The position numbers were made by a program, and so were the translations under genes. From Streptomyces sp. WM6386 (lineage in GTDB: Bacteria > Actinomycetota > Actinomycetes > Streptomycetales > Streptomycetaceae): a stretch of 64,000 nucleotides of DNA. This document shows, piece by piece, positions 8,710 through 17,748 of this stretch. The stretch is from contig NZ_JXTE01000008.1 of the NCBI RefSeq assembly GCF_000972385.1, positions 103,576 through 167,575 of the forward strand, given 5' to 3'. How positions within the stretch are numbered: position 1 is the first letter of the stretch; each line of letters opens with the position of its first letter. The notes below the pieces were generated by a model. The model had not been told where the DNA came from and did no database searches. It saw only the letters and a program-made list of their open reading frames with translations.

Positions 8710-9390
8710 ATGGGCATGAAGGGCAAGGTCGCGCTGGGGGCCGTCGTGGGGATCGTCGTCATCGGTGCCGTGTCGGCGAACTCCGGCGACGACAGCAGCG
8801 ACTCCACGAGCAGCGACAAGGGCTCTTCGTCGTCCGCACAGGCGAAGACCGGCGGCGAGAAGGAGGCGGCGCAGGCGGCCGAGGAGAAGAAGATCGCGTT
8901 CGAGGGGGACGGCGACTTCGAGGTCGGCTCGGACATCAAGCCCGGCACCTACCGCACGACCGGCAACGACGACGGCATGTGCTACTGGGAGCGCGCCAAG
9001 GACTCCTCCGGCGAGATGGACTCCCTGCTCGCCAACGACAATGTCACCGGCAGCAGTTACGTGACGGTCAAGGCCTCCGACAAGCTCTTCAAGTCGAGCG
9101 ACTGCAACGACTGGGAAGCCGTCGACACCAAGACGAAGGGCTCCCCCGCCGCCAGGATGTCCGGCGACGGCGGCATGTTCAGAGTCGGCGCCGACATCGC
9201 CCCCGGCACCTACAAGTCCACCGGCAACGAGGACGACATGTGCTACTGGGAGCGCACCAAGGACGCCGAGCACGGCCTCGACTCGATCATCGCGAACGAC
9301 AACGTGACCGGCTCGGCCATCGTCACGATCAGCGCCTCGGACACCTACTTCAAGACGTCCGGCTGCACGGACTGGAAGAAGACCGGCTGA
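8710..9390 (+). CDS. membrane-anchored protein with two tandem 71-residue repeats
   Basis: ATG 8710 has GGAGGGG upstream. The 226-residue product starts with a short basic stretch and a hydrophobic helix (ALGAVVGIVVIGAVSA), so it is exported or anchored. A Ser/Asp/Lys-rich spacer follows. Then come two copies of one domain at residues 66-136 and 152-222, each with G-DI-PGTY, CYWER, LANDNVTG-style and DCNDW/CTDWK segments. Each repeat has two Cys (91/132 and 178/219) that could form one disulfide. The pattern is familiar in secreted actinobacterial proteins of unknown function. No catalytic motif is visible. The lipoprotein gene downstream is in the same direction and may be co-expressed. Confidence 0.88.
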   Translation: MGMKGKVALGAVVGIVVIGAVSANSGDDSSDSTSSDKGSSSSAQAKTGGEKEAAQAAEEKKIAFEGDGDFEVGSDIKPGTYRTTGNDDGMCYWERAKDSSGEMDSLLANDNVTGSSYVTVKASDKLFKSSDCNDWEAVDTKTKGSPAARMSGDGGMFRVGADIAPGTYKSTGNEDDMCYWERTKDAEHGLDSIIANDNVTGSAIVTISASDTYFKTSGCTDWKKTG

Positions 9391-9521
9391 CGCCGGCCAC
9401 CGTACGGCGCGGTCCGGCGGGGCCGACCCACGGCAGTACCCGCCGGACCGCGCTCTCCTTCCGCACGCTGCGCATCTCGCCGCACGCGCTCACCACACCG
9501 CGACACCACCGAGGAATTCCC

Positions 9522-10325
9522 ATGCGTCGAACCGCACTTGCCGCCCTCTGCCTCACCGCCGCGACCACCCTCGCGCTCACCGGCTGCCAGTCGGACCAGT
9601 CCGGCCGGTCCGCAAAGGACAAGGCGGACGGCAAAGCCCGCGCCTCCAGCCCGTCGAGCAGTCCGAGCAAGGCGAAGGAGCCGTTCGCCGGACTGACCGG
9701 CGGCGAGATCGCCGACCGGGCCGTCGAGGCCACGACCGGCGCCTCGTCGCTGCGGATGAAGGGGGACATCCCCGACGACGCGTCCGGGGGCACCATCAAG
9801 ATCGACATGGCCCTGAACAAGCAGGGCGAATGCGCCGGCACGATGAGCGTGGGCGGCCAGGGCAAGGCCGATCTGATCAAGGTCGGCGACACCGTCTACA
9901 TGAAGTACGACGAGGCCTTCCTGCGCGCCCAGAGCAAGGGCGAGAAGAAGTCGGACGTCGACGCGGGCGTGGCGCTGCTGGCCGGGAAGTGGACCAAGAT
10001 GTCCGCGAAGGGCGAGGACGCCAAGGAGATCGCGGGCTTCTGCGACCTGGACACGGTGCTCGGCGACGCCGACGACGTGGACTCGGACTCGTCACGCGGC
10101 AGGACGACCACCGTGGACGGCACGCCCGCGATCGTGCTGCACGAGCGGGACGGCAAGGAGCGCTACACGCTCTACGTCGCCACCGAGGGCAAGCCGTATC
10201 TGCTGCGGGTCGACAGCGCCTCCGCGAGCGACCCGGGCACCCTGACCTTCAGCGAGTACGACGAGCCCGTCCCCGCGCAGAAGCCCAGCGGCGAGATCCT
10301 CGACCTCGACGCCCTGGGCGCCTGA
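9522..10325 (+). CDS. LppX/LprG-like lipoprotein
   Basis: The 267-residue protein starts at ATG 9522 after a GAGGA site. It has a signal peptide ending in a lipobox (LTGC), a Ser/Lys-rich spacer, and then a domain with alternating strands: ASSLRMKGDI, GTIKIDMALN, IKVGDTVYMKYDEAFL, DGTPAIVLHERDGKERYTLYV. This layout is typical of the LolA-like LppX/LprG lipoproteins, which carry lipids or lipoglycans across the cell envelope. Lipid binding is known for mycobacterial members and is inferred here. It ends 12 bp from the convergent acetyltransferase gene. Confidence 0.85.
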   Translation: MRRTALAALCLTAATTLALTGCQSDQSGRSAKDKADGKARASSPSSSPSKAKEPFAGLTGGEIADRAVEATTGASSLRMKGDIPDDASGGTIKIDMALNKQGECAGTMSVGGQGKADLIKVGDTVYMKYDEAFLRAQSKGEKKSDVDAGVALLAGKWTKMSAKGEDAKEIAGFCDLDTVLGDADDVDSDSSRGRTTTVDGTPAIVLHERDGKERYTLYVATEGKPYLLRVDSASASDPGTLTFSEYDEPVPAQKPSGEILDLDALGA

Positions 10326-10337
10326 ACCGCCGTACGG

Positions 10338-11081
10338 CTACAGCGGATGCCGCATCCACACATTGGGCTCGACGTACACCGCGTACCCCCGCTCCGGCTC
10401 GCACCGCACCGGTACCAGCGCCCCGGGCACCTCGATGTCGCCCCGGGTGTCGAAGGGCAGCCCCGTCCAGCGGCGCCACTGCTCCAGCGAACCGGCCACC
10501 GTCATGGAGGCCGGCGCCACGCAGTGGATGGTGGCGCCGGCCCGGGCGTGGACGCGCAGCCACGGGTCGTGCGGGAGTGCGTCGGGGCGTACGCGGTGGG
10601 CGTACTCCTCGATGGGGGTGTGCGGTTCGAGGTGCTTGGCGCTGGGGCGGACGGGGGCGACGACCTCCCTGAAGCCGTGCGCACGGGCGTTGTCGCGCAT
10701 CGCCGACAGCATGCGGCCGGACAGGCCCTTGCCCTGGGCGTCGGGCCGGACGTTGATGGCGATCGCGCTGACGGTGTCGGGCCGGACCCCTCGGCGCAGG
10801 TCGGCGAAGGCCCACAGGAGCACTTCGTCCCAACCCCGGGCGGGCAGTTCGCCCCGGTCCTCGGTATCGAGGGCGAAGGGCACGCTGAACCCGGTGGCGA
10901 CGACCTCGCCCCGCTCGTCCTCGGCGAACAGCACATACGCCGGGAACTCCCTGGCGATCCTGCCGAAGTGGTGGTCGCCCACCAGGTCCCTGGTGACGAA
11001 CTCCGGCCAGCTGTCGGCCATCGCGACCACACGCCCGTGGTCGTCGGAGCGTTCGGCGAGACTCGACACCTTGAGTTCCAT
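10338..11081 (-). CDS. GNAT-family N-acetyltransferase
   Basis: I start at ATG 11081 (MELKVSSLAE), giving 247 residues; the longer frame to 11156 adds unlikely sequence. The core strand-loop-helix INVRPDAQGKGLSGRMLSAM contains the acetyl-CoA-binding R/Q-x-x-G-x-G/A-like signature of GNAT enzymes. The C-terminal ~100 residues are an extension containing conserved-looking HDPWLRVHARAGA and EPNVWMRHPL blocks. The substrate is unknown. It converges on the lipoprotein gene. Confidence 0.85.
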   Translation of the reverse strand: MELKVSSLAERSDDHGRVVAMADSWPEFVTRDLVGDHHFGRIAREFPAYVLFAEDERGEVVATGFSVPFALDTEDRGELPARGWDEVLLWAFADLRRGVRPDTVSAIAINVRPDAQGKGLSGRMLSAMRDNARAHGFREVVAPVRPSAKHLEPHTPIEEYAHRVRPDALPHDPWLRVHARAGATIHCVAPASMTVAGSLEQWRRWTGLPFDTRGDIEVPGALVPVRCEPERGYAVYVEPNVWMRHPL

Positions 11082-11143
11082 GCGGTCACCGTAGGCGGGC
11101 TGTGCCACGGCCGGGAACCGCTTTTCCGGCCCTGACAGCCGGG

Positions 11144-11914
11144 TCAGCCCCCGCACTGCCGCAGCATCATCTCCTTGTCGGCCTTCGTCACAGGGAGCTC
11201 GTACTTCAGCGAGACCTGTGCGAAGCGCACCACGTACGAGCAGCGGATCTGCTTGTTCGGGGGCAGCCAGGACGCGGGTCCCGAGTCGCTCTTGGAGCCG
11301 TTGGTCGGGCCGTCCACCGGTATGAGGTTGAGCGGGTCGTTGGCTATGTCCTCGCGCTTGCCCTTGTCCCAGCGCGAGGCACCCATCTGCCAGTCGTACG
11401 ACAGCGGCATCACATGGTCTATCTGCACCGCCGTGGCACGGGACTTGACCCAGTCGAGCTCCTTGCCGGTGTAGGGGTCGGCCAGGGTCATGGAGACGAC
11501 CACGCAGTCCGAACCGGAGCGGAAGCGGACGTCCTCGCCGTCCCTCTGGAGGAGGTCGTTGCGGGTGTCGCAGCCGTTGCGGGAGAAGGGGATGCCGCCG
11601 GGCGCCGAGTCCATCCAGGCGTAGCCGAACTCGTCCCGGTCGTAACCCGTCTTGGGGCCGCGGCCCTTGGTCTCCACCTTCTCGATCAGGGCGCGCGCCT
11701 TGGTTCTGTCGGCGTCGGTGGTGATGGCCGCGAGGCCGGCCTTGGTGCCGTCCGGGTTGTCCAGCGGGCTCACCGCGCGGCCGGAACTCACGGCCGGGCC
11801 GGAGCCGGAGGGCTCGCTGTCCGCGGGCAGTTCCACGCCCTCACAACCGGCGAGCAGTACGACCATGCCGAGCATCGCCGCGGCGCTCGCCGCCCCACCC
11901 CTCAGACGCGTCAC
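11144..11914 (-). CDS. secreted HNH-endonuclease-family lipoprotein
   Basis: The GTG start at 11914 follows AGGGGAGGGG. The 256-residue protein has a signal peptide with lipobox LAGC (Cys24). The catalytic region is DUF1524/HNH-like: QIDHVMPLSYDWQMGAS, followed by the DPLNLIPVDGPTNGSKSD segment and WLPPN. The D-H pair and the downstream Asn match the HNH metal site of this family. Four Cys in the mature part suggest disulfides. Such proteins occur widely in Streptomyces as extracellular nuclease-like proteins; a role in nutrient DNA use or competition is inferred. No immunity gene is adjacent, as expected for an exported enzyme. Confidence 0.88.
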   Translation of the reverse strand: MTRLRGGAASAAAMLGMVVLLAGCEGVELPADSEPSGSGPAVSSGRAVSPLDNPDGTKAGLAAITTDADRTKARALIEKVETKGRGPKTGYDRDEFGYAWMDSAPGGIPFSRNGCDTRNDLLQRDGEDVRFRSGSDCVVVSMTLADPYTGKELDWVKSRATAVQIDHVMPLSYDWQMGASRWDKGKREDIANDPLNLIPVDGPTNGSKSDSGPASWLPPNKQIRCSYVVRFAQVSLKYELPVTKADKEMMLRQCGG

Positions 11915-12077
11915 GGTGCGCCCCTCCCCTGTTCTCCTGGTCCACCCCGCACGAGCCGGTCGTGCTTGCTCTCACGGTACTGGCCGAGAGGTCCAGACCA
12001 TATAGGGGCTTCAAGGGGCATACCTCTCAAGTCAGGCGTATCGTCATTGCTGAGTCACCTCCGGAAGGGAGCTCTGG

Positions 12078-12263
12078 ATGGGCATCCTCGACAGGTTCAA
12101 GAGCAACCGCACGGCGCAGGACAAGGCCAAGAACATGTCCGACGCGGCGGAACGCAAGGTCAACGACAAGACCGGCAACAAGTACGAGAGCCAGGTCGAC
12201 GACGGGCAGCAGAAGATCGAAGGCGCGATGGGCATGGATCGCGACAGGCCCGAACAGCCGTAA
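12078..12263 (+). CDS. MT0933/Rv0909-like antitoxin-family small protein
   Basis: The 61-residue protein starts at ATG 12078 behind GAAGGGAG. It is highly charged and helical (MGILDRFKSN, then NDKTGNKYESQVDDGQQKIE). The DKTGxKYxxQVDxGQ segment matches the actinobacterial MT0933/Rv0909-type family, whose members are called antitoxins by association. No toxin gene adjoins it here, so a toxin-antitoxin role is not supported; a general stress function is equally possible. Confidence 0.8.
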   Translation: MGILDRFKSNRTAQDKAKNMSDAAERKVNDKTGNKYESQVDDGQQKIEGAMGMDRDRPEQP

Positions 12264-12353
12264 GGCCCAGCAGACCCCACGGAGGAACACGAGATCCCTG
12301 CCGGGCACACCGCCCGGGCGGTGGGGATCCCCTGAACCACCTTGCAACCGAGA

Positions 12354-12384
12354 CCGTCCGCGGAGACACAACTCCCGCGGACGG
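12354..12384. terminator. hairpin between convergent genes
   Basis: CCGTCCGCGG (12354-12363) pairs perfectly with CCGCGGACGG (12375-12384) around an 11-nt loop. It lies between the antitoxin-like gene and the convergent SCO6745-type gene and could stop transcription from both sides. There is no T-run, as is common in Streptomyces. Confidence 0.6.
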
Positions 12385-12473
12385 CCTCGCGTTTACGGGC
12401 CGCCGGGCGGGTGCCTTCGCGGCTCGCGGCAGCGGAAGCTCTTGTTTTCCGGCGTCGGCCTCCCCGACTCCGT

Positions 12474-13376
12474 TCAGGCCTTGCCTATCCCCAGCGTCGT
12501 CTCCGAAGGCAACAGCCCTGAGGAGAGCACCGTCACCCAGAAGTCGCCAAGCAGTTCGACGAGGCGGTCGGTGTCGGTCTGGCCGAGGGACTGCCAGGGG
12601 GCGGCGGCGAGTTGGTCGGTGTGCTGCTCGACCTGGTGGCGTAGGGCGCGGCCCGCCTCCGTTGCCGTGCCGTCCTCGTCGACCAAGCCTCGGGTGGTCA
12701 GGCGTTCGCGTGCGGCCGACCATTCCTCGTCGCCCCAGCCGCGGCTCGCGAAGCGCTCGACGGACGCGGCGCCTGTCCCCGCGAAGGAGACGAGCGACTC
12801 GACCGGGTCGAGGCCGGCGATGAGCAGAGCGGCGAGATGGCCGTCGCCGCGATGCTCGCGCAGGACCGTCGCCGCGTGCCACAGCTGGAGGTGCGGGATG
12901 GTGGGCCACTCCAGCTCGGCGTTGGCCGCGGCGAGGGGGCGGCCCGCGCTGTTCACCGCTTCGGCGGCCCGGCGGGCGAGGGCGGCGGCCTCCGCCAGTT
13001 CGGGGCTGTCGACGCGCTCACCGAATATCTCTCGGTACGCCCTGTCGATGCCTCGCAGCCGCGCCGCCAGCACCGCCTCGGGGCTTGCGACGCTCCACGC
13101 GCAGTCGATGTGCTCGGCGACCATACGGGGGCTGAAGCTGTAGAAGGCGGAGGTCACCCGCTCGGCGCCCACCGCACCCAACGGGGCCGCGCGGAGCGGG
13201 AAGTAGCTCGGCCAGCGCTCCTTGGTGTCGTAGCCGAGCGCCTCGGACTCCTCGAAGACCTCCGGCGCGTAGTACAGCACCGCGTGCAGGGGTTCCAGCA
13301 GGTGCCAGAGCTGGCGCACGCGGGCCGGGGCGACGCCGGCGGTGACCGTACCGGTCTCGCTCTCGTGCTGCGACAT
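12474..13376 (-). CDS. SCO6745-family protein
   Basis: I start at ATG 13376, with GAGGAG seven bases upstream, giving 300 residues. Features are PARVRQLWHLLEPLHAVLYY near the N-terminus, several alanine-rich helices, HLQLWHAATVLREHRGDGHL in the middle and a winged-helix-like RGWGDEEWSAARERLTTRGL near the C-terminus. This matches the all-helical actinobacterial family named after SCO6745. Its biochemical role is not established. It is divergent from a TetR gene, and the two share a regulatory region with direct repeats, so TetR control of this gene is likely. Confidence 0.8.
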   Translation of the reverse strand: MSQHESETGTVTAGVAPARVRQLWHLLEPLHAVLYYAPEVFEESEALGYDTKERWPSYFPLRAAPLGAVGAERVTSAFYSFSPRMVAEHIDCAWSVASPEAVLAARLRGIDRAYREIFGERVDSPELAEAAALARRAAEAVNSAGRPLAAANAELEWPTIPHLQLWHAATVLREHRGDGHLAALLIAGLDPVESLVSFAGTGAASVERFASRGWGDEEWSAARERLTTRGLVDEDGTATEAGRALRHQVEQHTDQLAAAPWQSLGQTDTDRLVELLGDFWVTVLSSGLLPSETTLGIGKA

Positions 13377-13421
13377 GGCATGACTCCTCGTCGTATCCAA
13401 GTGCTTCGAACCCGCTCCACA

Positions 13422-13475
13422 ACTTGCCACTGACAAGATTGCCCGAGCCCCATCAACTTGTCAATGCCTAGATTG
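13422..13475. promoter_or_regulatory. direct repeats overlapping divergent promoters (probable TetR operators)
   Basis: A 20-bp element at 13422-13441 recurs at 13456-13475 with 16 of 20 bases identical (ACTTG-CA-TG-C-AGATTG). The second copy holds a plus-strand -35 (TTGTCA, 13458-13463) with a -10 TACGCT at 13480-13485 after 16 bp. The first copy holds TTGTCA on the minus strand, a plausible -35 for the SCO6745-type gene. Regulation by the adjacent TetR protein is inferred. Confidence 0.6.
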
Positions 13476-13492
13476 GGCGTACGCTGCTGTCC

Positions 13493-14077
13493 ATGGCATC
13501 CGCGGACACCACGAAGCCGGCCTCGCGCCGCCCCTATCACCACGGCGATCTGCGCCGCGCCGTCCTCACCGCCGCGCTCGACGTCATCGCCGCCGACGGC
13601 CCGTCCGCGCTGAGCCTGCGCGACCTCGCCCGCCGGGCCGGGGTGTCGCACGCGGCCCCCGCCCATCACTTCGGGGACCGCACCGGCCTGCTCACGGCGA
13701 TCGCTGCGGAGGGATTCGGACTGCTGGCGACCGCGCTGCGGCAGGCGCCGGACCTCAAGGAGGCCGGCGTCCACTATGTGCGCTTCGCACGCGAGCACCC
13801 GGCGCACTTCCAGGTGATGTTCTCGCCGGAACTGCTGCGCGCCGACGACCTCGAACTGACCACCGCCCGCACCCTCGCAGGCGACGCCCTGCGCGAGGCC
13901 GTGTCCGGGGTGGACCCCGAGGGCATCGAGCCGCGCCTCGCGGGCGTCGCGGCCTGGTCCCTCGCGCACGGCTTCGCCACGCTGCTGCTCGGACACAACC
14001 TGGACGGGCCCGTGGAGGGCAGGGATCCGGAGGAGGTCTTCCGGACGTTGGCGGGGATGCTGTTCCGGGCCACGTGA
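13493..14077 (+). CDS. TetR-family transcriptional regulator
   Basis: The 194-residue protein has an N-terminal HTH (ALSLRDLARRAGVSHAAPAHHFGDRTGLL) and a ligand-binding C-terminal half of the TetR_C_33/WHG type (HYVRFAREHPAHFQVMFSPEL). The -10 TACGCT ends only seven bases before the ATG, so the transcript is probably leaderless. The gene is divergent from the SCO6745-type gene, which is its most likely target. The ligand is unknown. Confidence 0.9.
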   Translation: MASADTTKPASRRPYHHGDLRRAVLTAALDVIAADGPSALSLRDLARRAGVSHAAPAHHFGDRTGLLTAIAAEGFGLLATALRQAPDLKEAGVHYVRFAREHPAHFQVMFSPELLRADDLELTTARTLAGDALREAVSGVDPEGIEPRLAGVAAWSLAHGFATLLLGHNLDGPVEGRDPEEVFRTLAGMLFRAT

Positions 14078-14107
14078 GCGGGTGCTGTTCCGGGCCACGT
14101 GAGCGGG
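14058..14107 (+). repeat. exact 25-bp tandem duplication across a stop codon
   Basis: The 25 bp at 14058-14082 are repeated exactly at 14083-14107. The unit covers the last six codons and the TGA of the TetR gene, so a second copy of the gene end lies just downstream. It looks like a recent slippage or duplication event and does not alter the protein. Confidence 0.9.
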
Positions 14108-14180
14108 GTCGTCAGGAAGGCGGCAGTGATTGCGGCTGATGCTGCAGCCGCTTCTCACTCCCGCCCCCGACAGCCGTTCC

Positions 14181-14214
14181 GCCGGCCACCTCCGGCACAG
14201 CGCCGGAAACCGGC
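14181..14214 (-). terminator. terminator hairpin of mfd
   Basis: GCCGG (14181-14185) pairs with CCGGC (14210-14214), and TCCGGC pairs with GCCGGA inside it. The hairpin starts four bases after the mfd stop codon. Confidence 0.55.
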
Positions 14215-14217
14215 AGG

Positions 14218-17200
14218 CTACGACCCCAGGATCGACGCCAGGAACTCCCCGACCCAGCCCAGCAGTTCCCGCCCGACCAACGGCTTGCCGCCCACCTTCG
14301 CCGTCTTCGGCCGCGGCACCAGCACCTGATGCGCCGCCGGCTTGATGACGGTCCCGGGGTACAGCCGCTTGACCCGCAGCTCCTGCGACTCGCGCAACTC
14401 CACGGGTGCGAAGCGGATGTTGGTGCCCTGGAGGACGATCTCGCCGACGCCACACGCGCGTGCCAGCATGCGAAGGCCCGCCACCAGGAGCAGATTCTCC
14501 ACCGGTTCCGGCAACTTGCCGTAGCGGTCGACGAGTTCTTCCCGTACGGCCTTGACGTCGTCCTCGGTGTTGGCCGATGCGATCGAGCGGTAGGCCTGGA
14601 GGCGGAGCCGCTCGCCCGGGGCGTAGTCGTGCGGGACGTGGGCGTCGACCGGGAGCTCGATCTTGACCTCGAGGGCCGGCTCCTCCTCGACGCCGCCCTC
14701 CAAGGAGGCCCGGTAGTCGGCTACCGCCTCGCCGACCATGCGGACGTACAGGTCGAAGCCGACGCCCGCGATATGACCGGACTGTTCGCCGCCGAGCAGG
14801 TTTCCGGCGCCTCGGATCTCCAGGTCCTTCATCGCCACGTACATGCCCGCGCCCATCTCCGTGTGCTGGGCGATGGTCGCCAGCCGCTCGTGGGCCGTCT
14901 CCGTCAGGGGCTTCTCCGGGGGGTAGAGGAAGTAGGCGTAGCCTCGCTCCCTGCCTCGGCCCACCCGGCCGCGCAGCTGGTGCAGCTGCGACAGACCGAA
15001 GTTGTCACCCCGCTCCACGATCAGCGTGTTCGCGTTCGAGATGTCGATGCCCGACTCCACGATCGTCGTCGACACGAGCACGTCGAACTTCTTCTCCCAG
15101 AAGTCGACCACCACCTGCTCCAGCGCCGTCTCCGACATCTGGCCGTGCGCCGTCGCGATCCGGGCCTCCGGCACGATCTCGCGCAGGCGGGCGGCCGCCC
15201 GGTCGATGGACTCGACCCTGTTGTGGATGTAGAAGACCTGGCCCTCGCGCAGCAGTTCACGGCGGATCGCCGCGCCGATCTGCTTCTCCTCGTACGGGCC
15301 GACGAAGGTCAGCACCGGGTGGCGCTCCTCCGGCGGGGTCGTGATCGTCGACATCTCGCGGATGCCGGTGACCGCCATCTCCAGGGTCCTGGGGATCGGG
15401 GTCGCGGACATCGTCAGTACGTCGACGTTGGCGCGCAGCTTCTTCAGCTGCTCCTTGTGCTCGACGCCGAAGCGCTGCTCCTCGTCGACGATGACCAGGC
15501 CCAGGTCCTTGAACTTGGTCTCGGACGAGAACAGCCGGTGGGTGCCGATGACGACGTCCACCGAGCCCTCGCGCAGGCCCTCCAGGACCGCCTTCGCCTC
15601 GGTGTCCGTCTGGAAGCGGCTGAGCGCCCGCACGTTCACCGGGAACTGCGAATAGCGCTCGGAGAAGGTGCCGAAGTGCTGCTGCACCAACAGGGTCGTC
15701 GGTACGAGGACCGCGACCTGCTTGCCGTCCTGCACCGCCTTGAACGCGGCCCGGACCGCGATCTCCGTCTTGCCGTAGCCGACGTCACCGCAGATCAGAC
15801 GGTCCATCGGGACCGACTTCTCCATGTCCTCCTTGACCTCGGCGATGGTCGTCAGCTGGTCCGGGGTCTCGACGTACGGGAACGCGTCCTCCAGCTCGCG
15901 CTGCCAGGGGGTGTCCGGGCCGAAGGTGTGCCCGGGCGCCGCCATGCGCGCGCTGTAGAGCTTGATGAGGTCGGCCGCGATCTCCTTGACGGCCTTCTTC
16001 GCGCGGGCCTTCGTCTTCGTCCAGTCGGCGCCGCCCAGCCGGTGCAGGGTCGGGGCCTCGCCACCCACGTACTTGGTGATCTGTTCCAGCTGGTCGGTCG
16101 GGATGTAGAGGCGGTCGCCGGGCTGGCCGCGCTTGGCGGGGGCGTACTCGACGACGAGGTACTCGCGCGTGGCGCTCTGCACGGTGCGCTGCACCATCTC
16201 GATGTAGCGGCCCACGCCGTGCTGCTCGTGGACGATGTAGTCGCCCGCCTCCAGGCTCAGCGGGTCGATCGTCTTGCGGCGCCGGGCGGGCATCCGGGCG
16301 CCGTCCTTGCCGGCCGCCTTCTGGCCGGTCAGGTCGGTCTCGGTGAGCACGGCGAGCTTCAACGACGGGTCGACGAAGCCGTAGTCGATCGAGCCGCACG
16401 CCACGTGCACGACGGACGGGGCGATCGCCCCCAGTTCCGCCTCCAGTCGCGCCGCGATGCCCTCGCCGCCCAGCACCTCGACCGTGCGGGCCGCCGGGCC
16501 GTGCGCCTCGGTCACGAAGACCGTGCGCCAGCCGTCGGCGAGCCAGCCCTTGGTGTCGGCGAGGGCCTTCGCGGTGTCGCCGCGGTAGGTCTCGGGGGCG
16601 TGCATGCCGAGCTTGAGGGTGTCCGCCTCCAGCTCGAGATCCGCCGCGAACGGCGACACCGACCACCACATCATGTCCAGCTCGCGCGCCCGGTCCCGGA
16701 CGTCCACGATCGACCGCAGGGAGGCCGCGCCGACGTCGATCGGCGCCTCGCCGCCGCCTGCCGTGGCCGCCCAGGAGGCCTGCAGGAACTCCTGCGACGT
16801 CGCCACGAGATCCGCGGCACGCGTGCGTACCCGCTCCGGATCGCATACGACGGCCATGGCGCCCTTCGGCAGTACGTCGACCAGGAGCTCCATGTCGTCG
16901 ACGAGAACCGGCGCGAGGGACTCCATGCCCTCCACGGCGATCCCCTCGGCGATCTTGCCGAGCAGTTCGCCCAGCTCCGGGTGGAGCTCGGCGAGGGCAC
17001 GTGCACGCGCGCGTACGTCGTCGGTGAGGAGCAGCTCTCGGCAGGGCGGGGCCCACAGGCCGTGCTCGGCGACCTCGAGGGAGCGCTGGTCGGCGACCTT
17101 GAAGTAGCGGATCTCCTCTACGTCGTCGCCCCAGAACTCGATGCGGAGCGGGTGTTCCTCCGTGGGCGGGAAGACGTCCAGGATGCCGCCTCGTACGGCG

Positions 17201-17748
17201 AACTCGCCGCGCTTCTCCACGAGCTCCACGCGCGCGTAGGCGGCGGCGCCGAGGGCGTCGACGATGGCGTTGAGGTCGGCGGTCTGTCCCGTGCGCAGCG
17301 CTACGGGTTCGAGGTCGCCGAGGCCCTTGACCTGCGGTTGCAGCACGGAGCGCACCGGGGCCACGACCACCGACACCGGGCCCGTCTCGGGGTCGTCCGG
17401 GCGGGGGTGGGCCAGACGGCGCAGGACGGCGAGGCGGCGGCCGACGGTGTCGCTGCGGGGGCTGAGGCGTTCGTGCGGGAGGGTCTCCCACGAGGGGTAC
17501 TCGACGACGCCCTCCTGCGGGAGCAGGGAGCGCAGGGCCGCGGCCAGGTCCTCGGCCTCGCGGCCGGTCGCTGTCACGGCGAGTACGGGGCGGCCGACTT
17601 CTCGGGCGAGCGCGGCGATGGCGAAGGGGCGGGCTGCCGGGGGGCCGACCAGGTCGACGTGCATGCGGTTGCCGTCTGCGGCCGCGGCGATGGCTTCCGT
17701 GAGGGCGGTGTCCTTGACGACGGCGTCGAGCAGACCGTGCAGGCTCAT
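14218..17748 (-). CDS. mfd: transcription-repair coupling factor Mfd
   Basis: I start at ATG 17748 (MSLHGLLDAVV), giving 1176 residues, the usual actinobacterial length. The order is: UvrB-like N-terminal module; RNA polymerase-interaction domain (DYIVHEQHGVGRY, VEYAPAKRGQPGDRLYIP); superfamily 2 translocase with Walker A GDVGYGKTE and DEEQ box (VIVDEEQRFGV); TRG motif region; and a C-terminal regulatory domain. Mfd removes stalled RNA polymerase at DNA lesions and recruits UvrA. The gene stands alone with its own terminator. The full-length plus-strand open frame opposite it is a codon-composition artefact. Confidence 0.97.
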   Translation of the reverse strand: MSLHGLLDAVVKDTALTEAIAAAADGNRMHVDLVGPPAARPFAIAALAREVGRPVLAVTATGREAEDLAAALRSLLPQEGVVEYPSWETLPHERLSPRSDTVGRRLAVLRRLAHPRPDDPETGPVSVVVAPVRSVLQPQVKGLGDLEPVALRTGQTADLNAIVDALGAAAYARVELVEKRGEFAVRGGILDVFPPTEEHPLRIEFWGDDVEEIRYFKVADQRSLEVAEHGLWAPPCRELLLTDDVRARARALAELHPELGELLGKIAEGIAVEGMESLAPVLVDDMELLVDVLPKGAMAVVCDPERVRTRAADLVATSQEFLQASWAATAGGGEAPIDVGAASLRSIVDVRDRARELDMMWWSVSPFAADLELEADTLKLGMHAPETYRGDTAKALADTKGWLADGWRTVFVTEAHGPAARTVEVLGGEGIAARLEAELGAIAPSVVHVACGSIDYGFVDPSLKLAVLTETDLTGQKAAGKDGARMPARRRKTIDPLSLEAGDYIVHEQHGVGRYIEMVQRTVQSATREYLVVEYAPAKRGQPGDRLYIPTDQLEQITKYVGGEAPTLHRLGGADWTKTKARAKKAVKEIAADLIKLYSARMAAPGHTFGPDTPWQRELEDAFPYVETPDQLTTIAEVKEDMEKSVPMDRLICGDVGYGKTEIAVRAAFKAVQDGKQVAVLVPTTLLVQQHFGTFSERYSQFPVNVRALSRFQTDTEAKAVLEGLREGSVDVVIGTHRLFSSETKFKDLGLVIVDEEQRFGVEHKEQLKKLRANVDVLTMSATPIPRTLEMAVTGIREMSTITTPPEERHPVLTFVGPYEEKQIGAAIRRELLREGQVFYIHNRVESIDRAAARLREIVPEARIATAHGQMSETALEQVVVDFWEKKFDVLVSTTIVESGIDISNANTLIVERGDNFGLSQLHQLRGRVGRGRERGYAYFLYPPEKPLTETAHERLATIAQHTEMGAGMYVAMKDLEIRGAGNLLGGEQSGHIAGVGFDLYVRMVGEAVADYRASLEGGVEEEPALEVKIELPVDAHVPHDYAPGERLRLQAYRSIASANTEDDVKAVREELVDRYGKLPEPVENLLLVAGLRMLARACGVGEIVLQGTNIRFAPVELRESQELRVKRLYPGTVIKPAAHQVLVPRPKTAKVGGKPLVGRELLGWVGEFLASILGS

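Noticed and set aside
12078..12263. Toxin-antitoxin module around the MT0933-like protein
   Set aside because: No toxin gene is adjacent; neighbours are an HNH lipoprotein on the other strand and a convergent gene.
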